Positions 27,596 to 36,612 are shown, counted from the first letter of the stretch. The stretch: DNA of 64,000 nt from an uncultured Sterolibacteriaceae bacterium (GCA_937888595.1 CALARK010000022.1:496001-560000), one strand, 5' to 3'. Program-made: numbers and translations. The notes: generated by a model not told the origin, from the sequence alone.

Positions 27596-28401
27596 TCCTC
27601 GTCGATACGCACTGCCATCTCGATGCGGCGGAGTTCGATGCCGACCGCGACGCACGGGTGGCTGAGGCAAAAGTCGGCCCTGGCCGGACGGCGGTGGGGG
27701 CCATCGTCGTGCCGGCCGTCGAGCGCGCCAACTTCGGTGCCGTCGCCAGCGTCTGCCGCGACTATCCCGGCTGCGCCCCCGCCTACGGCATCCACCCGAT
27801 GTATGTCGATCGTGCGCGGCCCGAAGATCTCGCGGCGCTACGCGAGACGCTGCGCCGCGAGCGCGCCGTGGCCGTCGGCGAGATCGGTCTGGACCGTCAT
27901 GTCGAACCGCGTGACGACGCGCGACAGCTGCGCTATTTCACGGAGCAGCTCCGGATCGCGGCGGAGTTCGACCTGCCCGTGCTGTTGCACGTCCGCAAGG
28001 CCATCGACCCGATCCTCAAGTGCCTGCGCGACCTCCGCGTCCGCGGCGGAATCGCGCATGCCTTCAACGGCAGCCGCGAACAGGCGCAGGAGTTCATCCG
28101 GCTCGGCTTCAAGCTCGGTTTCGGCGGGGCGATGACCTACGCGGGATCGAAGCGCATCCGTGCCCTGGCCGCCGAACTCCCGCTCGATGCCATCGTGCTG
28201 GAGACCGATGCGCCGGACATTCCGCCCGCATGGCGGCAAGGCGGGCGCAATACGCCGGCCGACCTTGTGCCGATCGCCGAAACACTGGCAAAATTGCGCT
28301 CCCTGCCGCTCGACGCGCTGGCCGCAGCGACGACTGCGAACGCGCTGGCCGTCCTGCCGCGGCTCGAGGAACTCACAACCACAACCGGAGAAACCCCATG
28401 A
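27580..28401 (+). CDS. TatD-family metal-dependent hydrolase (DNase-like)
   Basis: A 273-residue TIM-barrel hydrolase of the TatD family. The metal-binding HxH is in [18 protein letters not shown] follows near residue 97, and the C-terminal [10 protein letters not shown] holds the last aspartate. The start is taken as GTG at 27580, overlapping the rhodanese gene by 16 bases, because no ATG precedes the motif. Residues 31-38, KVGPGRTA, come from a dispersed-repeat copy just before the second strand and make this loop longer than I expect for the family. It overlaps tpx by four bases. Confidence 0.88.
   Translation: MEQKVVLVDTHCHLDAAEFDADRDARVAEAKVGPGRTAVGAIVVPAVERANFGAVASVCRDYPGCAPAYGIHPMYVDRARPEDLAALRETLRRERAVAVGEIGLDRHVEPRDDARQLRYFTEQLRIAAEFDLPVLLHVRKAIDPILKCLRDLRVRGGIAHAFNGSREQAQEFIRLGFKLGFGGAMTYAGSKRIRALAAELPLDAIVLETDAPDIPPAWRQGGRNTPADLVPIAETLAKLRSLPLDALAAATTANALAVLPRLEELTTTTGETP
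27669..27692 (-). repeat. 24-bp dispersed repeat copy inside tatD-family gene (2 mismatches)
   Basis: Matches the consensus at 22 of 24 positions on the minus strand and encodes KVGPGRTA in the gene, in a loop that appears expanded. Confidence 0.75.
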
Positions 28402-28895
28402 CCACCGTCACCCTGCAAGGCAATCCTTTCCGTGTCGATGGCAGCCTGCCCGCCGTCGGCAGCGCCGCCCCCGCCCTGAACCTGACCAACGGCGAGCTGG
28501 CCGATGTCACGCTTGCCAACTTCGCCGGCAAGCGCAAGGTGCTCAATATCGTGCCGAGCCTCGATACCCCGACCTGCGCCACCTCGACGCGCAAGTTCAA
28601 CGAAAAGGCGGCGAGCCTGAACAATGCCGTCGTGCTGGTCGTCTCGGCCGACCTGCCGTTCGCTGCCGGCCGCTTCTGCGCCACCGAGGGCCTGAAGAAC
28701 GTCGCCCACCTCTCCACCTTCCGTCACCCCGAGTTCATGCAGGCCTGGGGCGTGAAGATGGCCGAGGGCCCGCTGGCCGGCCTGACCGCCCGCGCCGTGG
28801 TCGTCCTCGACGAGAACGACAAGGTGCTGCACAGCCAGCTCGTGCCCGAGATCGCCGAGGAGCCGGATTACGAAGCGGCGCTCAAGGCACTCTGA
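28398..28895 (+). CDS. tpx: Thiol peroxidase Tpx
   Basis: A 165-residue atypical 2-Cys peroxiredoxin that reduces peroxides with thioredoxin. The peroxidatic Cys60 is in [15 protein letters not shown] and the resolving Cys94 in [14 protein letters not shown]. It is the last gene of the isc transcription unit by overlap and is followed by a strong hairpin. Placing a peroxidase with Fe-S assembly would be consistent with oxidative damage to clusters, but co-regulation is inferred only from gene order. Confidence 0.94.
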   Translation: MTTVTLQGNPFRVDGSLPAVGSAAPALNLTNGELADVTLANFAGKRKVLNIVPSLDTPTCATSTRKFNEKAASLNNAVVLVVSADLPFAAGRFCATEGLKNVAHLSTFRHPEFMQAWGVKMAEGPLAGLTARAVVVLDENDKVLHSQLVPEIAEEPDYEAALKAL

Positions 28896-28914
28896 GCAAG
28901 GCAACACAAGAACG

Positions 28915-28942
28915 AAAAACGGCAGCCCCGGCTGCCGTTTTT
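28915..28942. terminator. Bidirectional Rho-independent terminator
   Basis: AAAAACGGCAGC, loop CCCG, GCTGCCGTTTTT: a perfect 12-base stem with A and T tails that would work on both strands. It separates tpx from the convergent GGDEF/EAL gene. Confidence 0.92.
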
Positions 28943-28953
28943 CATGGTGCGTT

Positions 28954-30900
28954 TCAGGCCTGCGCCTGCTCCGATGCAAGCCGCTGCGGCGGCCATGCCG
29001 AGCGGGCGAAGAAGTCCTCCAGCATCTCGGGCGGCATCGGGCGGCAGATGTGGTAGCCCTGCAGGCTGTCGCAGCCGAGTGCGGCGAGACGTGCCAGCGT
29101 CGCGGCATCCTCGACGCCTTCGCCCACGACGCGCAGGCCGAGGTTGTGGGCGAGCTCGATGGTCGAGTGCACGATCACCGCGTCGTCCTTGTTCGCCAGC
29201 ATGTCCTTGACGAAGGACCGGTCGATCTTGATCTCGCCGACGGCGGTCTGGCGCAGGCGCTGCAACGAGGAATAACCCGTGCCGAAATCGTCGATCGACA
29301 GCGCGATGCCCTGTTCGCGGATGCGTGCCACCACCGCGGCGAGCCGGTCCAGGTCGCCGAGGAAGACGTTTTCCGTGATTTCCAGCGTCAGCCCCGTCAG
29401 CGGCCCCTGCGCATCGAGCATCGCCATGAATTCGGGATTCATCAGGACGATGGGCGGCACGTTGATGGCGATGTCGATTTCCCAGCCGCGGCTGCGCCAG
29501 GCCAGCTGCTGACGCAGGGCGGTGGCGAGCAGCCAGCGGGTGAACGGCAGGATCAGCCCGGTCTGTTCCAGCGCCGAGATGAACATGTCCGGCGGCACCA
29601 GCCCGCGTTCCGGGTGCGGCCAGCGCGCCAGCGCCTCGCAGCCCGTGATGCTGCCTGAAGCGAGGTCGAGCTTCGGCTGGTAGTAGAGCGTGAACTCGCT
29701 GCGGTCGAGGGCATCGCGCAGGTGCTGCGTGAGCGCGAAGCGTCCGGCGACGGGCGTGTCGCTCGCCGGGTCGAAAACATGCACGCCGCCATGGTTGCGC
29801 TTGGCGCCGTTCATGGCGAGGTCGGCGCTCTTCATCAGGGCGCTCAGGTCGGCGCCCTGCGCCGGATAGATGGCGATGCCGATGCTGGCGCCGATGGCGA
29901 TGCGGTGTGTCGCCACGGTGATGCCGGCAGCGAGCCGCTCGTTCATCGAACGCGCGATCGCGACCGCCTCCGCCTCGTCGACATCGCAGACCAGGGCAGC
30001 GAATTCGTCGCCGGAGACGCGGCTCAGGGTGCTGCCGGTCTTCAGCATGCTGCCGAACAGGCGTGCGATTTCCTTGAGCAGGGCGTCGCCGGTTTCCTGT
30101 CCGTAGCTGTTGTTGATTTCCTGGAACTGGTCGAGGTCGATCAGCAGGATGGCCAGTGTCGAACCCATCGCGTGCGCCATCTCGATTTCCTGATGGACGC
30201 GGTCGCGGAACAGCGTGCGGTTGGGCAGGCCGGTCAGTCCGTCGAACAGGGACATCTGCTCCAGCTGCAGGTTGGCGGCGTTGAGGCGCTTGTTGAGGCG
30301 CTGCAGTTCGTGCTGCTGGGATTCGGCATCGTGCCGCGCCAGTTCGATCTTCTCCATCGCCATGGCATTCTCGATCGCGATGGCCGCCTGCGCGGCGAAC
30401 AGTTGCAGCAGGTTCATGTCGCGCTGGCTGAAGCTGCCGCCGTCTTCCTTGTTGATGCCCGCCAGGCCGCCGAGGAAGGTGTGTCGGCCGACCAGCGGTA
30501 CCAGCAGGATGGTGCCGGCCTCATGTTCCCAGAGATTGCGTTCCTCGTCGCTCAACTCGGACAAGGCGCCGAGCCACCACGGCCGCTGGTGGCGCAGCAC
30601 CCAGCCGCACAGGCCGAACTCGATGGGCAACGACTGGCCGACGATCTCGTCGGCATTCGTGCCGACGCCGGCGCGATAGGTATAGGCGGAACGGTCGGCG
30701 TTGAGCAGCGGCACGAGGACGGTCTCGGCCTTGATGAGGCGGCGGGCCCGATCAGCGATGGCGATGAAGACGGCGTCGAGATCCAGTTCGCTGCCGATCA
30801 ACCGGCTGGTCTCGAGCAGCAGTGCGATTTCGCTCTCGCGCTCGTCCAGTTCGCGACGCAGCGCCTCGATCTGATGCTGCATCGCTTCGTTTTCCGCCAT
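28954..30900 (-). CDS. GAF-GGDEF-EAL cyclic-di-GMP signalling protein
   Basis: A 648-residue cytoplasmic protein. A short coiled coil precedes a GAF sensor domain (about 28-185), then GGDEF (about 212-375) and EAL (about 388-640) domains. The GGDEF signature is SGDEF at 296-300, a change that can weaken cyclase activity. EAL is intact: EAL at 422-424, LEITENVF, DDFGTGYSSL, EIKIDRSFV and EGVEDA. So phosphodiesterase activity is more likely than synthesis, with the GAF domain as possible input. Confidence 0.92.
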   Translation of the reverse strand: MAENEAMQHQIEALRRELDERESEIALLLETSRLIGSELDLDAVFIAIADRARRLIKAETVLVPLLNADRSAYTYRAGVGTNADEIVGQSLPIEFGLCGWVLRHQRPWWLGALSELSDEERNLWEHEAGTILLVPLVGRHTFLGGLAGINKEDGGSFSQRDMNLLQLFAAQAAIAIENAMAMEKIELARHDAESQQHELQRLNKRLNAANLQLEQMSLFDGLTGLPNRTLFRDRVHQEIEMAHAMGSTLAILLIDLDQFQEINNSYGQETGDALLKEIARLFGSMLKTGSTLSRVSGDEFAALVCDVDEAEAVAIARSMNERLAAGITVATHRIAIGASIGIAIYPAQGADLSALMKSADLAMNGAKRNHGGVHVFDPASDTPVAGRFALTQHLRDALDRSEFTLYYQPKLDLASGSITGCEALARWPHPERGLVPPDMFISALEQTGLILPFTRWLLATALRQQLAWRSRGWEIDIAINVPPIVLMNPEFMAMLDAQGPLTGLTLEITENVFLGDLDRLAAVVARIREQGIALSIDDFGTGYSSLQRLRQTAVGEIKIDRSFVKDMLANKDDAVIVHSTIELAHNLGLRVVGEGVEDAATLARLAALGCDSLQGYHICRPMPPEMLEDFFARSAWPPQRLASEQAQA

Positions 30901-30978
30901 CCAGCGCTCCTCGTGATTATGAAGATGGATTATGGCGAATCGGCCCTGCCTTGGGAAGGGCTGCCGTATGGCTTAAGC

Positions 30979-32214
30979 CTAGTCGAGCACGTGCGAAACG
31001 AGGCCGTCGGCGAGTTTCGGCTCGAACCAGGTGGACTTGGGCGGCATCACCTGGTTGCTGTCCGCGACCGCCATGAGCTGGCCCATGCGGGTCGGGTACA
31101 TGGCGAAGGCCGCCGCCATCTCACCCGAGTCGACGCGCTTCTCGAGTTCCTCGAGGCCGCGCATGCCGCCGACGAAGTCGATGCGCTTGTCACGGCGCAG
31201 GTCGGCGATGCCGAGGATCGGCCCGAGGACGTGCTCCGACAGCAGCGATACGTCAAGGCCGGCCACCGGGTCGGTCGAAAACAGCTTGGGGTCGATGTTG
31301 AGCCGGTACCAGCGCTTCGGCAGGTAGAGACCGACTTCGCCGGGGCATTGCGGCCGTACCGCATCGCACGCGGGAGAGACGAGGAACTTTTCCTCGAGCC
31401 GCTTGAGGAACTCGTCCGCCGTCAGGCCATTGAGATCCCTCACCACGCGGTTGTAGTCCATGATCTTCATCTGCGCCTGGGGGAAGATCACGGCGAGGAA
31501 GTAGTCGGCGGACTGGATGCAGTCCTCACGGCGGCGGGCGGCGGCGACGCGCGATGCGGCGGCCGAGCGGTGGTGGCCGTCGGCGATGTAGAGCGCCTCC
31601 ATGCCGTCGAAGCAGCGGGTGATCGCGTCGACCGCCGCTGCATCGTCGCAGACCCAGATGCGGTGGCGAATGCCATCCTCGGCGGTGACGTCGGCAACCG
31701 GTTCGCCCTGCGTGACCGCGTCGACCAGCGCATCGGCAGCCGTCGAGGAAGGGTAGGCGAGCAGCACCGGGCCGGTCTGGGCGTTGGTCGCTTCGATCTG
31801 GCGGACGCGGTCGTCCTCCTTGTCGGGACGCGTGAACTCGTGCTTGCGGATGCGGTTGGCGTCGTAGCAGGCGACCGAGGCGCTGGCGACCAGCCCCGTC
31901 TGCTCGTGCGAACCCATGTTCAGGCGATAGGCGTAGTAGCAGGGTGCGGCATCGCGCGTCAGCACGCCGGCGTCCACCATGCGCCCGAGATTTTCGGCCG
32001 CCTTCGCATAGACGGCGGGGGCGTAGGGATCGATGTCGGCCGGCAGGTCGATCTCCGGCTTGGAGATGTGCAGGAACGACCAGGGCTTGCCCTCGGCCTT
32101 GACCCGGGCCTCATCGGAGGAGAGCACGTCGTAGGGCGGCGCGGCGACTTCGGCGGCGCGTCCGGGCGCGGGGCGCAGGCCGCGGAAGGGCCTGATCAGG
32201 GTCGGCGTTTCCAT
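30979..32214 (-). CDS. DUF1015 family protein
   Basis: A 411-residue protein matching DUF1015 (SerK-like kinase family in archaea, uncharacterised in most bacteria). Typical stretches are the N-terminal IRPFRGLRP with APPYDVLSSDEA, IRKHEFTRPDKEDDR and LYIADGHHRSAAASRVA, the last likely part of the active site. Free serine kinase activity is known for an archaeal relative; whether this one shares it is inference. It starts on the base where aroG ends. Confidence 0.86.
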   Translation of the reverse strand: METPTLIRPFRGLRPAPGRAAEVAAPPYDVLSSDEARVKAEGKPWSFLHISKPEIDLPADIDPYAPAVYAKAAENLGRMVDAGVLTRDAAPCYYAYRLNMGSHEQTGLVASASVACYDANRIRKHEFTRPDKEDDRVRQIEATNAQTGPVLLAYPSSTAADALVDAVTQGEPVADVTAEDGIRHRIWVCDDAAAVDAITRCFDGMEALYIADGHHRSAAASRVAAARRREDCIQSADYFLAVIFPQAQMKIMDYNRVVRDLNGLTADEFLKRLEEKFLVSPACDAVRPQCPGEVGLYLPKRWYRLNIDPKLFSTDPVAGLDVSLLSEHVLGPILGIADLRRDKRIDFVGGMRGLEELEKRVDSGEMAAAFAMYPTRMGQLMAVADSNQVMPPKSTWFEPKLADGLVSHVLD

Positions 32215-33293
32215 CAGGCGGCCTTCCTTCCTGCCCGTCCGGCCAGGGGGCCGCGCAGGACGTCGTAGGCTTCACGCACCATCTTCTCGGTGGTCGGCCA
32301 GTCGATGCAGGCGTCCGTGACCGAGCAGCCGTATTTGAGTTCTGCGAGGTCATCGGGAATCGGCTGGCTGCCCGCCTCGAGATTGCTCTCGATCATCAGG
32401 CCGACGATGGAACGGTTGCCGAGGCGGATCTGGTTCACCACGTCGTGCATGACGAGGGGCTGCAGCTCCGGCTTCTTGTAGCTGTTCGCGTGCGAGCAAT
32501 CGACGACCACGTTCTGCGGCAGGCCGGCCTTCGCCAGCGCCTGCTCGGCGATCGCCACGCTGACCGTGTCGTAGTTCGGCCGTCCGCCGCCGCCGCGCAG
32601 CACCATGTGACCGTAGCGGTTGCCACGCGTACGCACGACGGACGAACGGCCCTGCATGTTGATGCCGAGGAAACTGTGCGGCTTGGAAGCGGAGAGGATG
32701 GCATTCACGGCGGTTTCCATCGAACCGTCCGTGCCGTTCTTGAAACCGACTGGCGTCGACAGGCCCGAAGACATCTCGCGGTGCGTCTGCGACTCCGAAG
32801 TGCGCGCGCCGATGGCCGTCCAGGCGATCAGGTCGCCGAGGTATTGCGGCGCAATGGGGTCAAGCGCTTCCGTGCCGGCCGCTAGGCCGATTTCGTTGAC
32901 GGCGAGCAGGAATTCGCGCGCCTTCTGCATGCCTTCCTCGATGCGGAAGCTGTCGTCCATGCGCGGATCGTTGATGTAGCCCTTCCAGCCGGTCGAGGTG
33001 CGCGGCTTCTCGAAATAGACGCGCATCACCAGCAGCAGCGTATCCGACACTTCATCCGCCAGCGCCTTGAGCCGCCGGGCGTAGTCGATGCCGGCCACCG
33101 GGTCGTGGATGGAGCAGGGGCCGACCACCACGAACACGCGCGGGTCGCGCCGGTCGAGAATCGCCTCGATCGCACGCCGTCCCGCCACCACCGACTTTTC
33201 GGCGGCTTCGCTCATGGGGACGCGTGCGTGGATTTCCTCCGGCGTCGGCATCGTGTCGAAGGATTCGATATTGAGGTTTTCGGTCTGTTGCAT
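32214..33293 (-). CDS. aroG: 3-deoxy-7-phosphoheptulonate synthase (class I)
   Basis: A 359-residue DAHP synthase, first enzyme of the shikimate pathway. VVVGPCSIHDP with the metal-binding cysteine, MRVYFEKPRTSTGWKGYIND, and VDCSHANS are in the expected order, and the length matches AroG/AroF/AroH. Which amino acid inhibits it cannot be told. The start at 33293 gives MQQTENLNIESFD; the open frame upstream runs into an intergenic dispersed-repeat copy and is not coding. Confidence 0.93.
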   Translation of the reverse strand: MQQTENLNIESFDTMPTPEEIHARVPMSEAAEKSVVAGRRAIEAILDRRDPRVFVVVGPCSIHDPVAGIDYARRLKALADEVSDTLLLVMRVYFEKPRTSTGWKGYINDPRMDDSFRIEEGMQKAREFLLAVNEIGLAAGTEALDPIAPQYLGDLIAWTAIGARTSESQTHREMSSGLSTPVGFKNGTDGSMETAVNAILSASKPHSFLGINMQGRSSVVRTRGNRYGHMVLRGGGGRPNYDTVSVAIAEQALAKAGLPQNVVVDCSHANSYKKPELQPLVMHDVVNQIRLGNRSIVGLMIESNLEAGSQPIPDDLAELKYGCSVTDACIDWPTTEKMVREAYDVLRGPLAGRAGRKAA

Positions 33294-33364
33294 GGCGGGC
33301 TGCACCGGTGGAAACGAGAGAGCGATTCTACCGCCCGGCAGCAAGTTAGGCCTGTCCGGGACCG

Positions 33365-33388
33365 AAAAGTCGGCGCTGGCGGGACGGC
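33365..33388 (-). repeat. 24-bp dispersed repeat, exact copy, between marR and aroG
   Basis: An exact match to the consensus on the minus strand, 72 bases upstream of the aroG start codon and downstream of the marR stop. The 228-base gap 33294-33521 holds nothing else I can recognise. Confidence 0.92.
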
Positions 33389-33521
33389 AAATCAGGCCTT
33401 TGATGGTGGGCTGCGATCGGCCAGAAGCGGGCCTTCCTATTCTCGATAGAGCCGACATCCGTAGGGCTGGTTACATTTTGAACCTGCCCCGTCTGCTTAC
33501 AAGACAAGTCAGCTTCGGAGC

Positions 33522-33986
33522 CTAAGCAATCCTGCCCAACAACTCGGTAAGTATCTGAATTTCGTTCTGGCTCAATACCCCTCTGAGCCACGCCCCGGTC
33601 TCGTTCAGCATCTGTCCCATGGCTTTCTCAATCAGTCGTTTTCCCTGCGACGTCAATTGAATCGGTTTGACGCGGAGGTCCTTCTCCTGCTGAAGTCGCA
33701 CTACCAGCCCTCGAGACTCCAGCCGAAGCATCACCTTCGACAATCCCCCGGAGGTAATCACCACCTCTCCCTGAATTTCCTTTGGCGTCATCGTGAAAGG
33801 TGGCTTGGCATTGCGCAAAGTTGCCAGAACGTCGAACTCGGCCATCGACAAGCCGTGTGCCAATAAGGTTGGCTTAAGGGTGTGCAGTGATTGCGACTGA
33901 GCCCATTGTAATTTCAGGAACAAAGGGACGATCTCGGGATCGAGGGACGTATCCCATTGATGCGTACTCAACCGATCTGGCTTCAT
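33522..33986 (-). CDS. MarR-family transcriptional regulator
   Basis: A 154-residue winged-helix regulator. LTSQGKRLIEKAM and VITSGGLSKVMLRLESRGLV (recognition helix and wing) are typical. It is divergent from the ferric-reductase/FUSC/ABC efflux cluster, and a perfect 20-base palindrome lies in its own promoter, so it probably represses itself and the cluster until a ligand binds. Base composition is slightly lower in GC than the neighbours (for example MNETGAWLRGVLSQNEIQI region), which might reflect transfer of the whole cluster. Confidence 0.9.
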   Translation of the reverse strand: MKPDRLSTHQWDTSLDPEIVPLFLKLQWAQSQSLHTLKPTLLAHGLSMAEFDVLATLRNAKPPFTMTPKEIQGEVVITSGGLSKVMLRLESRGLVVRLQQEKDLRVKPIQLTSQGKRLIEKAMGQMLNETGAWLRGVLSQNEIQILTELLGRIA

Positions 33987-34018
33987 GGCTTTGTCCTGGT
34001 TAAGGAGTAACCGATTGT

Positions 34019-34048
34019 AATATATCTATCTAGATAGATATCTGTCAG
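34019..34048 (-). promoter_or_regulatory. marR promoter
   Basis: On the minus strand CTGACA (34043-34048), an 18-base spacer and TATATT (34019-34024). The palindromic operator covers the spacer. Confidence 0.6.
34022..34041. promoter_or_regulatory. Perfect 20-bp palindromic operator
   Basis: ATATCTATCTAGATAGATAT reads the same on both strands. Its place between the divergent marR and reductase genes, inside the marR promoter spacer, fits a MarR dimer site. Confidence 0.75.
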
Positions 34049-34151
34049 GTAAACTGAAACCAGTTATATCCACCGGCGTCTCAATTCTGCGGGGATGCCA
34101 GGTCGGTCGTCTGGGTTGTCGTTCTTTGGCCAGATAGGGCCACACTCACTC

Positions 34152-34156
34152 AGGAG
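34152..34156 (+). promoter_or_regulatory. Ribosome binding site deciding an ATT start
   Basis: AGGAG six bases before ATT at 34163, with no ATG, GTG or TTG in frame until TTG at 34235. Confidence 0.55.
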
Positions 34157-34162
34157 TCAATC

Positions 34163-35497
34163 ATTAAGCGCATCAAAGTTTCTCTCGGAGCCATACTGCT
34201 CCTGCTGACTGCGCTCTGGCTGGCCGCCGACACATTGGTACCGACGCCCTTAAACTACTTCTCGTTTCGTGCCGTGTTCGTGCAATACAGCGGCGTACTC
34301 GGCATCGGCCTGATGAGCATCGCCATGCTGCTGGCACTGCGGCCGAAATGGCTGGAACCGCATCTGGACGGCCTGGACAAGATGTACCGTCTGCATAAGT
34401 GGCTGGGCATCGGTGCCTTGGCCGTTTCCGTCCTGCACTGGTGGTGGGCCAAGGGCACCAAATGGATGGTCGGCTGGGGCTGGCTGGAAAAACCGGCGAA
34501 AAAACCCCGCGTCGAAGAAACACTGGGTGTCATCGAAGGCTGGCTGCGTAGCCAACGGGGACTCGCCGAATCCGTCGGCGAATGGGTGTTCTATGCTGCG
34601 GCAGTGCTGATCGTGCTGGCCCTGGTCAAGCGCTTCCCCTACCACCTGTTCGTCAAGACCCACAAATGGCTGGCGGCGGCCTACCTGGCGCTCGCCTATC
34701 ACACGGTGGTGCTGACCAAGATCGACTACTGGATGCAGCCGGTCGGTTGGGTACTGGCCGCCTTGCTGATCGGTGGGAGCGTGGCAGCGCTGTTGAGTCT
34801 GATTGGCCGCATCGGTGCCGACCGCAAGGTGCAAGGCACGATTGCCTCGCTGACCGACTACCCGGTGCTGCGTGTGCTCGAAACCGCCGTGGTACTGGAA
34901 GAGGGCTGGCGCGGCCATGCCGCCGGGCAGTTTGCCTTCGTCACCTCGGACAAAAAGGAGGGTGCGCACCCCTACACCATCGCCTCTGCCTGGAATCCTG
35001 AAGACCGTCGTCTCACGTTCATCACCAAGGCGCTCGGTGACCATACCCGCCGCTTGCGCGAACATCTGCAGGCCGGCATGCCGGTGACGGTGGAAGGTCC
35101 TTATGGCTGTTTCGATTTCGAGGACGCGCAGCCGCGCCAGATCTGGATCGGCGCCGGCATCGGCATCACGCCCTTCGTCGCTCGTATGAAGCAACGTGCC
35201 GCCACGCCAGAGACGAAGCCTGTCGACCTGTTCCATCCGACTGCCGAGTTCGAGCCGGCCGCCATCGATCGCCTCACCGCAGATGCGGCCGCCGCCGGCG
35301 TGCACCTGCATCTGCTGGTGGATGGCAAGGACGGGCGCCTGAATGGCGAACGCATCCGTGCCGCCGTGCCGGAATGGAAAAATGCCAGTCTCTGGTTCTG
35401 CGGCCCACCGGGATTTGGACAGGCGCTACGCGAAGATTTCGTGGCCAATGGGCTGCCGCCAGAGCGCTTCCATCAGGAACTGTTCCAGATGCGTTGA
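34163..35497 (+). CDS. Ferric-reductase-like membrane flavoprotein, probable ATT start
   Basis: A 444-residue protein: a b-type haem ferric reductase-like membrane domain (first 220 residues, histidines in LHKWLGIGALAVSVLHWWW and KTHKWLAAAYLALAYHT) followed by a ferredoxin-reductase-like domain with HPYTIAS (FAD), GAGIGITPF and WFCGPPGFG (NAD(P)H). It should move electrons from NAD(P)H across the membrane. ATT at 34163 has a good ribosome binding site and gives the N-terminal helix KRIKVSLGAILLLLTALWLA; starting at TTG 34235 would remove that helix. It overlaps the FUSC gene by one base. Confidence 0.85.
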   Translation: MKRIKVSLGAILLLLTALWLAADTLVPTPLNYFSFRAVFVQYSGVLGIGLMSIAMLLALRPKWLEPHLDGLDKMYRLHKWLGIGALAVSVLHWWWAKGTKWMVGWGWLEKPAKKPRVEETLGVIEGWLRSQRGLAESVGEWVFYAAAVLIVLALVKRFPYHLFVKTHKWLAAAYLALAYHTVVLTKIDYWMQPVGWVLAALLIGGSVAALLSLIGRIGADRKVQGTIASLTDYPVLRVLETAVVLEEGWRGHAAGQFAFVTSDKKEGAHPYTIASAWNPEDRRLTFITKALGDHTRRLREHLQAGMPVTVEGPYGCFDFEDAQPRQIWIGAGIGITPFVARMKQRAATPETKPVDLFHPTAEFEPAAIDRLTADAAAAGVHLHLLVDGKDGRLNGERIRAAVPEWKNASLWFCGPPGFGQALREDFVANGLPPERFHQELFQMR

Positions 35498-36612
35498 TGG
35501 CACGGCACGAATTGATCTCCAACCCTGGCAGATGGAGTCGCCTTCTGGAACTGCTCCGGGAGGAGTTGCGCCAGCTCACCACGATCAGGCCGAGCGACCG
35601 GCCCTGGCAAATGCCATTCGCCGCTGCACTCTCCTCGGGACTGCCATTGCTGGTCGGAGCCTATTTTGGCCGCATGGACTATGGGCTGATCTCCTCCCTC
35701 GGTGGCCTCGTCTTCCTGTATCTCCCCGAAACGCCATTGCATCACCGCATGGTGTCGCTGATGGCTTGCGCGTTCGCCATGACCGCCTGTTATGCACTCG
35801 GTGTCATGAGCCATCTGTTGCCGTCGGCCATGATGATGGTGCTGACCTTCATCGCCATTCTCGTCACGATGGTCTGCCGCTTTTATCGTGTGGGGGCTCC
35901 CGGAAGCCTGTTCTTCGTGATGGCAGCTGCGATTGGCGCTTATTCGCCCGGAGACGTTCTGCAGGTTCCGCTCAAGGTCGGGCTGATGGCCCTGGGGTGT
36001 CTGCTCGCGTGCTTGATCGCATTCTTCTACAGCATCCATATCCTACGGCGGCGAGCTCCTAGACCCATTGAACCCTTGCCGGCACAGAACTTCGATTTCG
36101 TGGTGTTCGATTCCGTGGTGATCGGGCTTTGCGTCGGCATTTCGCTGGCAATTGCACAACTGCTGCAGCTCGAGAACGCTTACTGGGTGCCGGTCAGCTG
36201 CCTTGCCGTGATCCAGGGCATGACCTTGCGCGCTGTCTGGGACAGGCAGGTGCATCGCTTGCTGGGCACCGGCATCGGTCTGCTGTTGTCCTGGGGTTTG
36301 CTGACGCTCCCTCTCGACAAGTGGAGCATCTCCTTATTGATGATGGCGCTGGCTTTTGTCATTGAGACTGCCGTCGTCCGCCATTACGGTTTTGCCGCCA
36401 TTTTCATTACCCCGATGACCATCCTGCTGGCGGATGCAACCAACTTGGAACATGGTTCGGCTGCAGTGCTTATCCATGCACGTTTCTATGACACCCTGCT
36501 GGGGTGTTCTATCGGACTGCTTGGCGGATTCTGTCTGCACCACCAGCGCTTCCGGACTGTCGTTGGCGGATCGATGCGGCGGTTGATCCCTTTTGTAGCA
36601 AACAGGCGGTAA
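35497..36612 (+). CDS. FUSC-family (fusaric acid resistance-like) membrane protein
   Basis: A 371-residue protein with about ten membrane helices in two halves, related to the aromatic-acid efflux family FUSC/AaeB. FGRMDYGLISSLGGLVFLY near residue 51 and ENAYWVPVSCLAVIQGMT near residue 227 mark the repeated halves. The soluble part found in larger relatives is missing. Its start overlaps the reductase stop (TGATG). The next gene encodes an HlyD adaptor, so an efflux role is likely; the substrate is unknown. Confidence 0.82.
   Translation: MARHELISNPGRWSRLLELLREELRQLTTIRPSDRPWQMPFAAALSSGLPLLVGAYFGRMDYGLISSLGGLVFLYLPETPLHHRMVSLMACAFAMTACYALGVMSHLLPSAMMMVLTFIAILVTMVCRFYRVGAPGSLFFVMAAAIGAYSPGDVLQVPLKVGLMALGCLLACLIAFFYSIHILRRRAPRPIEPLPAQNFDFVVFDSVVIGLCVGISLAIAQLLQLENAYWVPVSCLAVIQGMTLRAVWDRQVHRLLGTGIGLLLSWGLLTLPLDKWSISLLMMALAFVIETAVVRHYGFAAIFITPMTILLADATNLEHGSAAVLIHARFYDTLLGCSIGLLGGFCLHHQRFRTVVGGSMRRLIPFVANRR

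Noticed and set aside
29722..32268. 848-codon open frame antisense to the GGDEF/EAL and DUF1015 genes
   Set aside because: Same reason: codon bias of the real genes keeps the opposite frame open.
33294..33521. Small gene between marR and aroG
   Set aside because: The open frame there is an extension of aroG through the dispersed repeat, with no ribosome binding site or family match.
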